Source: Nocardia yamanashiensis NBRC 100130 (GTDB taxonomy: Bacteria; Actinomycetota; Actinomycetes; Mycobacteriales; Mycobacteriaceae). Taken from it: DNA of 64,000 nucleotides. Where the stretch lies: NCBI RefSeq assembly GCF_001613325.1, contig NZ_BDCD01000027.1:28629-92628 (forward strand), in the 5' to 3' direction. Positions within the stretch are counted from its first letter, which is position 1. Every line of letters begins with the position of its first letter. The notes beneath the pieces were generated by a model. That model worked only from the letters and a program-made list of their open reading frames with translations, did not search any database and was not told the DNA's origin. The translations under genes and the position numbers were made by a program. This document shows, one piece after another, positions 7,214 through 15,322 of this stretch.

Positions 7214-8113
7214 CTACGGGCGAACCAGGGATTCGGGAATCGCGCCGGGGGCTTCGCCGGTGACGATCGGAGCGCCGACCGCATTGGACCATTCGGTCCA
7301 GGAGCCGTCGTAGTTACGCACGCCGGTCACGCCGAGCAGATGAGTCAGCACGAACCAGGTCAGGGCGGAGCGTTCGCCGATGCGGGAGTAGACCAGCGGG
7401 GCGATGCCCTCGCTCACGCCGCCGTAGATGACGTCGAGTTCGGCGCGCGGGCGGAAGCGGGCGTCGGCGCCGACCGAGGAGGTCCACGGGATGTTCACGG
7501 CGGTCGGGATGTGCCCGGCCCGCAGCGCCTGCTCCTCGGGGCGGTCCAGCACCACGAGTTCGCCGGTGTACTCGTCGAATACGCGGGAGTCGATGAGCGG
7601 ACGACCCAGGTGCGCCACCACGTCGCCCCGGAAGGCGCGGGCGGTCTTGTCGTCGCGATCGACCGTCGGGTATTCGCCGAGTCCGGCGGCGGGCACCTCG
7701 AAGGCGGTGTCGCGGGCCTCGGAGATCCACGCGTCGCGCCCGCCGTCGAGCAGGCGTACGTCGGGGTGGCCGAAGAGTTCGAAGACCCACAGCGTCGCGG
7801 CGGCCGTGCCATTGGATTTGTCGCCGTAGATGACCACCGTGTCGTCGCGTCCAACCCCCTTGACGCGCATGAGTTCGGCGAAGCGCGCCCCGTCCACCAC
7901 GTCGCGGGTGCGAGGATCGATCAACTCGGTTCGCCAATCGATCTTGATGGCGCCCGGGACATGGCCGATGTCGTATAGCAATATGTCTTCGTTGGACTCG
8001 ATGATCTTGAGACCCGGCGCGCCGATGTTTGCCGACAGCCACTCTGTGGTTACTAGTCGTTCAGGATGTGCGTAGGAGCCGAACGAGTGATGTGGATCCG
8101 GAGCGACGGGCAC
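7214..8113 (-). CDS. sseA: SseA-type thiosulfate sulfurtransferase (rhodanese) with Cys-to-Ser at the active site
   Basis: A 299-residue two-domain rhodanese. The N-terminal inactive domain (about 17-130) carries YGDKSN and the C-terminal domain carries the active loop. In the M. tuberculosis homologue as I recall it, that loop reads YCRIGERS; here it reads YSRIGERS, with Ser243 encoded by TCC, so the persulfide-forming cysteine is missing. The preceding DVR motif is also altered (IDSR). The rest (ALRAGHIPTAVNIPW, NYDGSWTEWSNAVG) is conserved. GTG at 8113 is used because AAGGA lies 7 nt upstream. The protein may be catalytically dead or use another chemistry. Located as in mycobacteria between accA3 and maf. 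Confidence 0.88.
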   Translation of the reverse strand: MPVAPDPHHSFGSYAHPERLVTTEWLSANIGAPGLKIIESNEDILLYDIGHVPGAIKIDWRTELIDPRTRDVVDGARFAELMRVKGVGRDDTVVIYGDKSNGTAAATLWVFELFGHPDVRLLDGGRDAWISEARDTAFEVPAAGLGEYPTVDRDDKTARAFRGDVVAHLGRPLIDSRVFDEYTGELVVLDRPEEQALRAGHIPTAVNIPWTSSVGADARFRPRAELDVIYGGVSEGIAPLVYSRIGERSALTWFVLTHLLGVTGVRNYDGSWTEWSNAVGAPIVTGEAPGAIPESLVRP

Positions 8114-8259
8114 GGTGTGGTCCTTAGCGCGTGGTTGGGTTGGCTGGATGGCATTCAGCGGTTCGAATCTCAACACCGATCGTAGGCAGATGGCGGTAAC
8201 GAAACTCGTTTCAGATCACGAATCGGATGATTGGGCGAATTAAGCGCAGCTTCATCCGA

Positions 8260-8265
8260 TAAAGT
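8260..8265 (+). promoter_or_regulatory. -10 element of SufR-like regulator gene
   Basis: TAAAGT lies 22 bp before the ATG at 8288, with a strong purine-rich Shine-Dalgarno (GAGAGGAGGGG, 8271-8281) in between. The divergent sseA promoter would lie in the same 174-bp interval (TACGAT on the minus strand at 8184-8179). Confidence 0.45.
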
Positions 8266-8287
8266 CTCCCGAGAGGAGGGGTGAGCT

Positions 8288-9124
8288 ATGTCCGATTCTT
8301 GGCCGCGACGACGACTGCTCGCGATCCTACGCGGCGCCAGCGAGCCTCTCGACGCGCAAGAACTGGCGCGCGTCACCGGCCAACATGTGACTACCGTCCG
8401 TTTCCATTTGGATGTGCTCACCCGCGAATCCCTGGTCCGCCAATTCCAGCAGCCGCCGCGCGGCAGAGGCCGTCCGAGAATCGGCTATACCGCGGTTCAG
8501 CGATCCGTCGGTTATCAAGAATTGGCACAGGTCCTGGCCGATCAGCTCGGCAGTGATCCGCGCCGCCGCTCCGATGCCGCCGTCGCCGCGGGCCGGGTCT
8601 GGGGCGCGAAAATGGAATCCATCGATCAGCCGGTGGAAACCCTCGAAGACGCGAAAGACCTGACCGTCACGCTGATGTCGGAACTCGGATTCGCGCCCGA
8701 ACGCGATCACGCCACCGAGACCGAGGAATCGGTCATGATCCGGATGACCGCCTGCCCGCTGCGCGAACTCGCCCGCACCCACTCCGAAGTGGTCTGCGGC
8801 GTCCATCTGGGACTCATGCGAGAAGTCTTGGACCGCAACGGCGCTCGCGACGACGTCAGCGTCCGGCTGCACCCGTTCGTGGAACCCGAATTGTGCGTGG
8901 CACGACTGGAATTGCTGAAAGCCCGTCCGGCGGAAGCACAGTCGAGCGCGGAACAGGCCGCACCCACCGGCCCGGGCGAGGAGAGCGGCGAACCGCGATT
9001 GGCGGCCTCCACCAATCGCATCGCGCCGCAGCTGCGCAGCGGCGATCCCCAATTACGGGGCGGGGACCCACAATTCCGCAATGCCGACGCCCACCTCGGC
9101 AAGCAGTCGACGAACCAGCGGTAG
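8288..9124 (+). CDS. Winged-helix transcriptional regulator, SufR/ArsR-like with three conserved cysteines
   Basis: A 278-residue regulator. Residues 5-65 are an ArsR-type winged helix (RRLLAILRGASEPLDAQELA, then a recognition helix TTVRFHLDVL and the wing RGRGRPRIGY). The effector region has Cys156, Cys170 and Cys203 in the contexts CPLRELA, EVVCGVHLGL and EPELCVARL, the arrangement seen in Fe-S-binding SufR-like regulators, so a cluster-sensing role is plausible inference. From about residue 213 the tail is low-complexity and includes three heptad-like copies (PQLRSGD, PQLRGGD, PQFRNAD) made of 21-bp DNA repeats at 9026-9088. The last 72 bp overlap the maf gene on the other strand. It diverges from sseA. 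Confidence 0.85.
   Translation: MSDSWPRRRLLAILRGASEPLDAQELARVTGQHVTTVRFHLDVLTRESLVRQFQQPPRGRGRPRIGYTAVQRSVGYQELAQVLADQLGSDPRRRSDAAVAAGRVWGAKMESIDQPVETLEDAKDLTVTLMSELGFAPERDHATETEESVMIRMTACPLRELARTHSEVVCGVHLGLMREVLDRNGARDDVSVRLHPFVEPELCVARLELLKARPAEAQSSAEQAAPTGPGEESGEPRLAASTNRIAPQLRSGDPQLRGGDPQFRNADAHLGKQSTNQR
9026..9088 (+). repeat. Three 21-bp imperfect tandem repeats in the regulator tail
   Basis: Three in-frame 21-bp units (9026, 9047, 9068) encode PQLRSGD, PQLRGGD and PQFRNAD. The last two units overlap the antisense 3' end of maf, so the repeat may have grown across the overlap. Confidence 0.6.
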
Positions 9125-9703
9125 CCCGATCCCGATCACGCTGGACGGATCACCGTCGATGCGGTCCACGAACCAGCCGCCGCGGCCGTCCAGGGTGAAC
9201 GCGCCGGCCACCTGCAGCGGCTCCTCCGACGCGATATAGGCGTCGAGTTCCGCGGGTTCGGGTTTGGCGAAATGCACGGTGGTGGCACTGCAATCGGCGG
9301 ACTCGCCGACGATCGCGCCGTCGCGCAACCGTAGCACCGAATGCCCGGTCAGCAGATCCGCACTGCGCCCGGCCATTTCGGCCCAGCGCGCGCGAGCCAC
9401 CTCGGCGGTGTGCGGCTTGCCCTGCAGCACCCCGTCCACGAGCAGCATCGAATCGCAGCCCACCACAATGGAATCGGAGTAATCAGCGGCGGCGGGACCC
9501 GCGGCGGCGATGGTCGCCGCCACGTCCCGCGCCTTGGCCCGGGCCAGCTCGATCACGATCTGCTCGGGCGCGGTACCGGCGGGCAGTGCCGCGGCCACCG
9601 CGTCTTCGTCCACCTTCGACACCCGGACCACCGGCTCGATGCCCGCGTTGCGCAGCACACCGAGCCGTGCCGGGGACTGGGACCCCAGTACGAAGACCGT
9701 CAC
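9053..9703 (-). CDS. maf: Maf-like nucleoside triphosphate pyrophosphatase
   Basis: A 216-residue Maf/Ham1-superfamily house-cleaning enzyme that hydrolyses non-canonical or excess NTPs to NMP and PPi. The N-terminal phosphate-binding signature is LGSQSPARL (6-14); the conserved GCDSMLLVDG and GKPHTAEVAR motifs and the C-terminal DGDPSSVIGIGLPLVRRLL follow. GTG at 9703 is chosen because the family starts with a short beta strand (TVFVLGSQS) and the codon lies 5 nt after the accE stop, implying co-transcription with accD5-accE. The 3' end overlaps the convergent regulator gene by 72 bp. Confidence 0.9.
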   Translation of the reverse strand: MTVFVLGSQSPARLGVLRNAGIEPVVRVSKVDEDAVAAALPAGTAPEQIVIELARAKARDVAATIAAAGPAAADYSDSIVVGCDSMLLVDGVLQGKPHTAEVARARWAEMAGRSADLLTGHSVLRLRDGAIVGESADCSATTVHFAKPEPAELDAYIASEEPLQVAGAFTLDGRGGWFVDRIDGDPSSVIGIGLPLVRRLLAEVGVGIAELWVPAP

Positions 9704-9708
9704 GCCCG

Positions 9709-10032
9709 TCAGTCGCGCAGGTGCGACAGCGCCGGGAAGGCGTACGGGGAGAACGGGGAGGAGCCGCGGTGCAGCAGCGTGGGGCGGCCCCACATATCGG
9801 CCGGGCCGTTGTCGGCGGGCGCACCGGCGCTCGCCGACGCGGCGGCGAACACGGCGACCAGCGCGGCGAGTTCGACATCGCTGGGATTGCCCTTGAGTAC
9901 CTGGATGACCGGTCCGATGCTCGACGGTTCGGTGGTCTCGACGGCGACGGCGGCGTCCACCGCGTCCAATTCGTCGACCGCCAGATCCAATTCGGCGGCG
10001 CGCAGTACCTCTTCGTCAGCCATGGTCGTCAC
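9709..10032 (-). CDS. accE: Acyl-CoA carboxylase epsilon subunit
   Basis: A 107-residue small subunit of actinobacterial acyl-CoA carboxylases, which stabilises the alpha-beta complex. The diagnostic segment is PVIQVLKGNPSDVELAALVAVFAAA at about 40-64 (shorter quotation: VLKGNPSDVELAAL), followed by a tail with MWGRP. The N-terminal part is acidic and Ala-rich, as in mycobacterial AccE5. GTG at 10032 is preferred because AGGAGG lies 9 nt upstream; an ATG three codons later is too distant. It lies downstream of accD5 and directly before maf. Confidence 0.88.
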   Translation of the reverse strand: MTTMADEEVLRAAELDLAVDELDAVDAAVAVETTEPSSIGPVIQVLKGNPSDVELAALVAVFAAASASAGAPADNGPADMWGRPTLLHRGSSPFSPYAFPALSHLRD

Positions 10033-10119
10033 AGCGCCAGTCCTCCTGTCCAATCACCGCCGGGGCGGCTGGTCCGCGACCGGAAGATCTTCCCGGGTCC
10101 GCGAAACGGTATTCGTTAC

Positions 10120-10139
10120 GGCCCTCGAAATCGAGGGCC
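10120..10139. terminator. Short hairpin between accD5 and accE
   Basis: GGCCCTCGA and its complement form a 9-bp stem with a 2-nt spacer about 100 bp after the accD5 stop. There is no T-tract, so it may only attenuate or be an mRNA processing structure. Otherwise the 206-bp accD5-accE interval shows no gene. Confidence 0.3.
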
Positions 10140-10238
10140 ATTCCTTTGACCATCTTTGCTCGGATGAGGCGTTCGTGCGCGGTACGAGACACATGTCCTA
10201 TTGGACAGTGTGCGCCCCATGCCGCGCATATCGCTGAA

Positions 10239-11876
10239 TCAGAGCGGAATGTTGCCGTGCTTCTTCGGCGGCAGCGAGACCATCTTGCGCTCCAGCAGCC
10301 GCAGCGCCGAGACGATCTGGCCGCGGGTGTGCGAGGGCGGGATGACCGCGTCGACGTAGCCGCGCTCGGCCGCCACGTACGGGTTCACGAGGGTGTCCTC
10401 GTACTCGTTCTGCAGCTCGAGGCGCAGGGCGTCGACGTCGTTGCCCTCGGCGGCGGCGGTCTGCAGCTGCTTGCGGTAGACGAAACCGACCGCCCCGGAC
10501 GCGCCCATGACGGCGATCTGAGCCGTCGGCCACGCCAGGTTCACATCCGCGCCCATGTGCTTGGAGCCCATGACGTCGTAGGCGCCGCCGTAAGCCTTGC
10601 GGGTGATGATTGTGATCTTGCCCACAGTGGCCTCGCCGTAGGCATACAGCAGCTTCGCGCCGCGGCGAATGATGCCGTTGTACTCCTGGCCAGTGCCCGG
10701 CAGGAAGCCCGGCACGTCCACCAGGGTGATGATCGGGATATTGAAGGCGTCGCAGGTGCGCACGAAGCGCGCGGCCTTCTCCGAGGCGTCGATGTCCAGG
10801 CAGCCCGCGAACTGCGAGGGCTGGTTGGCCACGAAGCCGACGCTGCGGCCGTCGATGCGGGCGAAGCCGACGATGATGTTCATCGCGCGCTCGGCCTGCA
10901 CCTCCAGGAACTCCTCGTCATCCACCAGGCGCTTGATCACCTCGTGCATGTCGTAGGGCTGGTTCGGCGAGTCCGGGACGATGGTGTCCAGCTCGATATC
11001 GGCCTCGGTGAGGTTCTCCTCGATGGCGCCCGCATTGGCGGTGGCCGGGAAGCGCGGGGCCTCGGCGCGGTTGTTGCTGGGCAGGTAGCTCAGCAGATCG
11101 CGCACGTAGTCCAGAGCGTCCTGCTCGCCGGAGGCGACATAGTGCGCCACACCGGACTTCACCATGTGGGTGTGGGCGCCGCCCAGCTCCTCCATGGTCA
11201 CTTCTTCACCGGTGACGGTCTTGATCACGTCCGGGCCGGTGACGAACATCTGCGAGGTCTGGTCGACCATGACCACGAAGTCGGTCAGGGCGGGCGAGTA
11301 GACGTGGCCGCCCGCGGCCGGGCCCATGATCAGCGAGATCTGCGGGATCACGCCGGAGGCCTGGATATTGCGGTGGAAGATCTCACCGTAGAGGCCCAGG
11401 GAGACGACGCCCTCCTGGATGCGCGCGCCCGCGCCCTCGTTGATGCCGACCAGCGGACGGCCGGTCTTGAGCGCCAGGTCCATCACCTTGACGATCTTCT
11501 CGCCGTAGACCTCGCCGAGCGAACCGCCGAAGACGGTGACGTCCTGGGAGAAGATGCAAACGTCGCGGCCGTCGATGGTGCCGTAACCGGTCACCACGCC
11601 GTCGCCGAGCGGACGCTGGTTCTCCAGACCGAAATTCACGCTGCGATGGCGAGCCAGCGCGTCGAGCTCGACGAAGGAACCCTCGTCCAGCAGGGCCAGA
11701 ATGCGCTCGCGGGCGGTCATCTTGCCCTTGGCGTGCACCTTGTCGACAGCGGCCTCACCCATCGGGTGCTTGGCCTCTTCCAGCCGATTGCGCAGGTCAG
11801 CCAGCTTGCCGGCGGTGGTGTGGATATCAGGGGCGCCCGCCGACCCCGGCGTAGGCTGCTGCTGGACACTCGTCAT
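10239..11876 (-). CDS. accD5: Acyl-CoA (propionyl-CoA) carboxylase beta subunit, AccD5 type
   Basis: A 545-residue carboxyltransferase subunit that transfers CO2 from carboxybiotin to propionyl- or acetyl-CoA, making methylmalonyl- or malonyl-CoA for branched and mycolic lipid synthesis. Both crotonase-like halves are intact: INEGAGARIQEGV with GPAAGGHVYSPALTDF in the N-half, and DVPGFLPGTGQEYNGIIRRGAK with MGASGAVGFVYR in the C-half. These match biotin-dependent carboxyltransferase oxyanion loops. Length agrees with AccD5 (about 548). The order accD5-accE-maf follows the mycobacterial arrangement, but the whole block with accA3 is flipped relative to birA and lat. Substrate preference is inferred from orthology. 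Confidence 0.95.
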   Translation of the reverse strand: MTSVQQQPTPGSAGAPDIHTTAGKLADLRNRLEEAKHPMGEAAVDKVHAKGKMTARERILALLDEGSFVELDALARHRSVNFGLENQRPLGDGVVTGYGTIDGRDVCIFSQDVTVFGGSLGEVYGEKIVKVMDLALKTGRPLVGINEGAGARIQEGVVSLGLYGEIFHRNIQASGVIPQISLIMGPAAGGHVYSPALTDFVVMVDQTSQMFVTGPDVIKTVTGEEVTMEELGGAHTHMVKSGVAHYVASGEQDALDYVRDLLSYLPSNNRAEAPRFPATANAGAIEENLTEADIELDTIVPDSPNQPYDMHEVIKRLVDDEEFLEVQAERAMNIIVGFARIDGRSVGFVANQPSQFAGCLDIDASEKAARFVRTCDAFNIPIITLVDVPGFLPGTGQEYNGIIRRGAKLLYAYGEATVGKITIITRKAYGGAYDVMGSKHMGADVNLAWPTAQIAVMGASGAVGFVYRKQLQTAAAEGNDVDALRLELQNEYEDTLVNPYVAAERGYVDAVIPPSHTRGQIVSALRLLERKMVSLPPKKHGNIPL

Positions 11877-12036
11877 GACGGGGAGTGTAACCAGTACCAG
11901 AGCCCCTTTGTAATCCCGGATCCGCTACTGGCGAGTACGGTTATTGGCTGCCCGCCAGTTAAAACGCCCTGGTAGAGCACCGAATCGGGGCCGGATTCAC
12001 CCCGGTTCCAAAATGCCGCGCCCATCCTTGGAGCGT

Positions 12037-13239
12037 TCAGCGCATGACGCCGGTGTGGCCGGTGGAGTATCGGCCGGGCTGCGGCCAGACGGTCAGCCCG
12101 TGTGCGCCCTTGCCGACCTTGATGCGCGCCAAGAGCTTCCACTCCGCGATGTCGATGGCGTAGACCTCGCCGTGGTAGCGCCCCGACACCCAGAACACGC
12201 GGCCGTCGGCGGAGATATTGCCCATGTCCGGGCTGCCGCCGCCGGGGATCTGCCATTTGTGCACGAGCCGGTTCGCGGCGAAGTCCCAGACCGAGATGCT
12301 GCCCTCGTGCCGGTTGGTGATCAGCATCTGCTTGGAGTCGCGGGTGACGTACAGGCCGTGGGTGCCGTGCCCGGTCTCCAGGAATCCAGTGTTGTCGAAG
12401 GTCTTGGCATCGAAGACATAGATGCCGTTGGCGACCATGTCCGCGACGTAGAAGGTGCGGCCGTCGGGCGAGAGCTTCACGTCCTGCGGCTTGCCGTTGC
12501 GCCCGCCCGGCAGATCGATCATGCGGACCAGCGCCAGGTTCGCGATGTCCACCACCGCCATCCGCCCGCTGAATTCGCAACTGGTGAGCGCGAACCGGCC
12601 GTCGGCGGTGAAGTCCATGTGATTGACCCCGCCGCAGTCCGGCACCGCGATGGCGTTCACCTTCTGCCAGCTGTGCGGGTCGTAGAGGTCGAGCGAACGA
12701 TCGGCTTCGGCCACCACGAGCGCGTATTTGCCGTCGGGGGTGAAGTACATGTTGTACGGATCGCGGACCGGGATCGGTTCGCCCGCCTTGCCGGTGCGCG
12801 GGTCGATGGGCAGCAGGCTGCCGCTGCCGATGGGCAGGTCGTTGTTGGCGTACAGCATCTGCATGTCATAGGACGGCACCACGTGCTGCGGCTCGTGCCC
12901 GCCGGCCGGATAGTTGTCGACGACCTCGAAGGTGGCCGGGTCGATGACGGTGATGGTGTTCGACTCGCTGTTGGGCACGTACACGCGCGGCAGATGATCG
13001 GCGACCGCCGGGCTGAGTTCGCGGGTGCCCGCGTAGACGTCGGTCGGCGAGAGCGGCGGCGGCATGCCGGGCAGCAGCGCGGGCTGTTCGGTCGTGGTGG
13101 CGGCCGCCGTGGAGGTGGTGGCCGGCGCGGCCGTGGTCGTCTTGTCCACGGTGCCCGCATTGCTTCCGGAGCAACCGGCCAGCAGCAGTAGCGAGAGGAT
13201 CAGACCCAGCCGAGCACGATGCGCGATCACGCGATGCAC
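12037..13239 (-). CDS. YncE-like beta-propeller lipoprotein
   Basis: A 400-residue exported protein. The signal peptide ends in the lipobox LAGC (Cys23), so the mature protein should be a membrane lipoprotein. After a Thr/Ala-rich linker (30-50) there are repeated propeller blades with the pattern NTITVIDPATFEVV, GKYALVVAEADRSLDLYD, GRTFYVADMVANGIYVFD and SKQMLITNRHEGSISVWD. This is the 40-residue-per-blade YVTN/YncE type seven-bladed fold. The ligand is unknown. The GTG start lacks a clear Shine-Dalgarno; TAGAGT at 13286-13281 could be its -10 with a 35-nt leader. Confidence 0.8.
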   Translation of the reverse strand: MHRVIAHRARLGLILSLLLLAGCSGSNAGTVDKTTTAAPATTSTAAATTTEQPALLPGMPPPLSPTDVYAGTRELSPAVADHLPRVYVPNSESNTITVIDPATFEVVDNYPAGGHEPQHVVPSYDMQMLYANNDLPIGSGSLLPIDPRTGKAGEPIPVRDPYNMYFTPDGKYALVVAEADRSLDLYDPHSWQKVNAIAVPDCGGVNHMDFTADGRFALTSCEFSGRMAVVDIANLALVRMIDLPGGRNGKPQDVKLSPDGRTFYVADMVANGIYVFDAKTFDNTGFLETGHGTHGLYVTRDSKQMLITNRHEGSISVWDFAANRLVHKWQIPGGGSPDMGNISADGRVFWVSGRYHGEVYAIDIAEWKLLARIKVGKGAHGLTVWPQPGRYSTGHTGVMR

Positions 13240-13405
13240 CGTGTCAGACCGTCATGGCGGTGAGCTGACATGCCGTCGAACTCTAAGCGGTGACATGGGA
13301 TTCGGTGGCGGGTCGACGGAGTGTCGCCCGGCGGCACGCGGTTCCGGCGAATGCCGTAACCCGTGCAATCCGGGCGACTCCGTCATATACCGACTGCCTT
13401 GTGGC

Positions 13406-14746
13406 TCAGGGCAATACGCGCTCCAGCGCGTCCACCGCCTCGTCCAGTTCCGCCGTGGTTACCGTGAGCGGCGGCCGGAAGCGAATGCCCCGCTCCCCCG
13501 TGCCGAGCAGCAGCACGTGCTCTTCCTCGCGCAGCGCCGTGACCACGCTGTCGCGCAGGCGCGCGGATTCGAGGGTGACCGCGCACATGAGACCGCGGCC
13601 GCGCGGATCGCTCACTTCCGGATGCTTTTCCGCCACCTCGATCAGCCGCTGCAGCAGATGCGGGCCGAGAATGCGCGCCCGATCCACCAGGTGCTCGTGC
13701 TCGATCACCTCGAACACGCGCCGGGCCCGGACCATATCGGCCAGATTGCCGCCCCAGGTGGAGTTGAGCCGGGAGCTGACCCGGAACACATTGTCGGGCA
13801 CCTCGTCCACCCGGCCGCCGGCCATGATCCCGCAGACCTGGGTCTTCTTGCCGAAGGCCACCACATCGGGTTCCAGGCCGAGCTGCTGGTAGGCCCACAT
13901 GGTGCCGGTCATGCCGACGCCGGTCTGCACCTCGTCGAGGATGAACAGCGCGTCATTGGCGTGGCACAGCCGCTGCACGGCGAGCAGGAACTCCGGCCGC
14001 AGATGCCGGTCACCGCCCTCGCCCTGGATCGGCTCGGCAATGAAACACGCTATGTCGTGGGGGTTTTCGGCGAAAGCGCGCTCGATCTGGTCCAGCGCGT
14101 GCCGTTCCGCCGCCTCGATATCCGGATGGTCCGGCCCGAGGTACGGGGTGTCGATGCGCGGCCAGTCGAACTTGGGGAAACGCGCGGTCTTCACCGGATC
14201 GGTGTTGGTGAGCGAGAGCGTGTACCCGGTCCGGCCGTGGAAGGCGCCGGTCAGGTGCAGCACCTTGGTGCCGAGTTCGCCTGGGCGGCCGTGCATTTCA
14301 TTGTGCCGGGACTTCCAGTCGAACGCGGCCTTGAGCGCGTTCTCGACCGCGAGCCCGCCGCCGTCGATGAAGAACAGGTGCGGTAGCCGCGGATCACCGA
14401 GGACGCGCGCGAAAGTCTCGACGAAGCGCGCCATCTCGACGGTGTAGACGTCGGAGTTGCTGGGTTTGTTCAGCGCCGCGGCGGTGAGGCCGGACAGGAA
14501 CCTGCGGTCCCCGGCCAGCGCCGGATGGTTCATGCCCAGCGCCGAGGAGGCGAAGAACCCGAACATGTCCAGGTAGGGGGTGCCGTCCCGCGCGTCCACG
14601 AGCCGTCGGCCGCGTGATTTGCGCAGGTCGAGCACCAGATCGAAACCGTCCGCGAGAATGCTCGCGGACAGGATGTCATGCACCCGGGCGGGGGTGATCA
14701 GTGGCGTTTCGGCAACCGCCCCGAGCCGATCGACTTCGAGCGTCAC
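13406..14746 (-). CDS. lat: L-lysine 6-transaminase
   Basis: A 446-residue class-III PLP aminotransferase that moves the epsilon-amino group of lysine to 2-oxoglutarate, giving alpha-aminoadipate semialdehyde/piperideine-6-carboxylate. The PLP lysine is Lys300 in VAFGKKTQ, the same number I recall for M. tuberculosis Lat, and ILDEVQTGVG provides the cofactor Asp. TGAFHGRTGYTLSLTNTDP is also family-typical. The GTG start has TACGCT 7 nt upstream and no Shine-Dalgarno, suggesting leaderless expression. Next to lrpA and pcd it forms the lysine-to-aminoadipate module; in beta-lactam-producing actinomycetes the same pair supplies aminoadipate. Confidence 0.95.
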   Translation of the reverse strand: MTLEVDRLGAVAETPLITPARVHDILSASILADGFDLVLDLRKSRGRRLVDARDGTPYLDMFGFFASSALGMNHPALAGDRRFLSGLTAAALNKPSNSDVYTVEMARFVETFARVLGDPRLPHLFFIDGGGLAVENALKAAFDWKSRHNEMHGRPGELGTKVLHLTGAFHGRTGYTLSLTNTDPVKTARFPKFDWPRIDTPYLGPDHPDIEAAERHALDQIERAFAENPHDIACFIAEPIQGEGGDRHLRPEFLLAVQRLCHANDALFILDEVQTGVGMTGTMWAYQQLGLEPDVVAFGKKTQVCGIMAGGRVDEVPDNVFRVSSRLNSTWGGNLADMVRARRVFEVIEHEHLVDRARILGPHLLQRLIEVAEKHPEVSDPRGRGLMCAVTLESARLRDSVVTALREEEHVLLLGTGERGIRFRPPLTVTTAELDEAVDALERVLP

Positions 14747-14753
14747 GCCGCCC

Positions 14754-14759
14754 AGCGTA
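14754..14759 (-). promoter_or_regulatory. Leaderless -10 element of lat
   Basis: TACGCT on the minus strand ends 7 nt before the lat GTG at 14746. The region just upstream is unusually A/T-rich (14762-14772), which fits an active promoter. Confidence 0.5.
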
Positions 14760-14811
14760 AATGAATTTTTACGGGCACGCCCGGAAAGTCCGGAAAGATT
14801 ACGAAGGTTGC

Positions 14812-15264
14812 CTACTTGTCATAGAATGTCTGCAGAATGATCGTGCTTCGAGTCCGGACATTTGCCGTCGCGCGGATCTCTTGCAAGAGCTGTTCCAGGT
14901 GCCGGGGGGATGCCACCCGCACCAGCAGCATGTAGCTCTCGTCCCCCGCGACCGAGTGGCAGGCCTCGATGCCCGGAATGTGCTGCAGGAGCGCGGGCGC
15001 GTCATCGGGCTGCGACGGGTCGAGAGGAGTGATCGCCACGAATGCCGACAGCATCTGTCCGAGCGCTTCGGGATCTACATTGGCCGTGTAGCCACGAATC
15101 ACGCCACGAGCTTCCAGCCGGCGCACCCGCGACTGCACCGCGGACACCGATAGGTTCGCTTTCTCGGCCAGATTCGACAGGGTGGCGCGACCATCGGCAA
15201 TCAGCTCACGGATCAGCAGTCGATCGATGTCGTCGAGTACGGGTTTCGCCGGTGTATCCGCCAT
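14812..15264 (-). CDS. lrpA: Lrp/AsnC-family regulator LrpA
   Basis: A 150-residue feast/famine regulator. Residues 9-70 are the AsnC-type helix-turn-helix (LDDIDRLLIRELIADGRATL, then LSVSAVQSRVRRLEARGVIRGY) and residues 75-150 the RAM ligand-binding/oligomer domain with GDESYMLLVRV. Length and sequence style match M. tuberculosis LrpA (Rv3291c), which binds the lat promoter and responds to amino acids. It lies 65 bp upstream of lat on the same strand and 58 bp from the divergent pcd start. Start at ATG 15264, with TAGCCT 6 nt upstream and no Shine-Dalgarno. Confidence 0.94.
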   Translation of the reverse strand: MADTPAKPVLDDIDRLLIRELIADGRATLSNLAEKANLSVSAVQSRVRRLEARGVIRGYTANVDPEALGQMLSAFVAITPLDPSQPDDAPALLQHIPGIEACHSVAGDESYMLLVRVASPRHLEQLLQEIRATANVRTRSTIILQTFYDK

Positions 15265-15270
15265 CAGCGA

Positions 15271-15276
15271 AGGCTA
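15271..15276 (-). promoter_or_regulatory. Leaderless -10 element of lrpA
   Basis: TAGCCT on the minus strand ends 6 nt before the ATG at 15264. The 58-bp lrpA-pcd interval must hold both divergent promoters, so autoregulation by LrpA could affect pcd as well (inference). Confidence 0.55.
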
Positions 15277-15322
15277 ACGCAGCAAAGAGAACTCGTGGCC
15301 GGAACCCAGTCTGGAGCTGTCT

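Noticed and set aside
8161..8185. LexA (SOS) box-like TTCGAA near the sseA promoter
   Set aside because: The second half-site GTTCGA is missing at the proper spacing.
10146..11975. A 609-codon open frame antisense to accD5
   Set aside because: Same codon-mirror effect; Val/Gly/His/Asp-rich translation without domains.
14747..14811. Possible frameshift or pseudogene fragment between lat and lrpA
   Set aside because: Both genes are full length with normal termini; the interval is a 65-bp promoter region.
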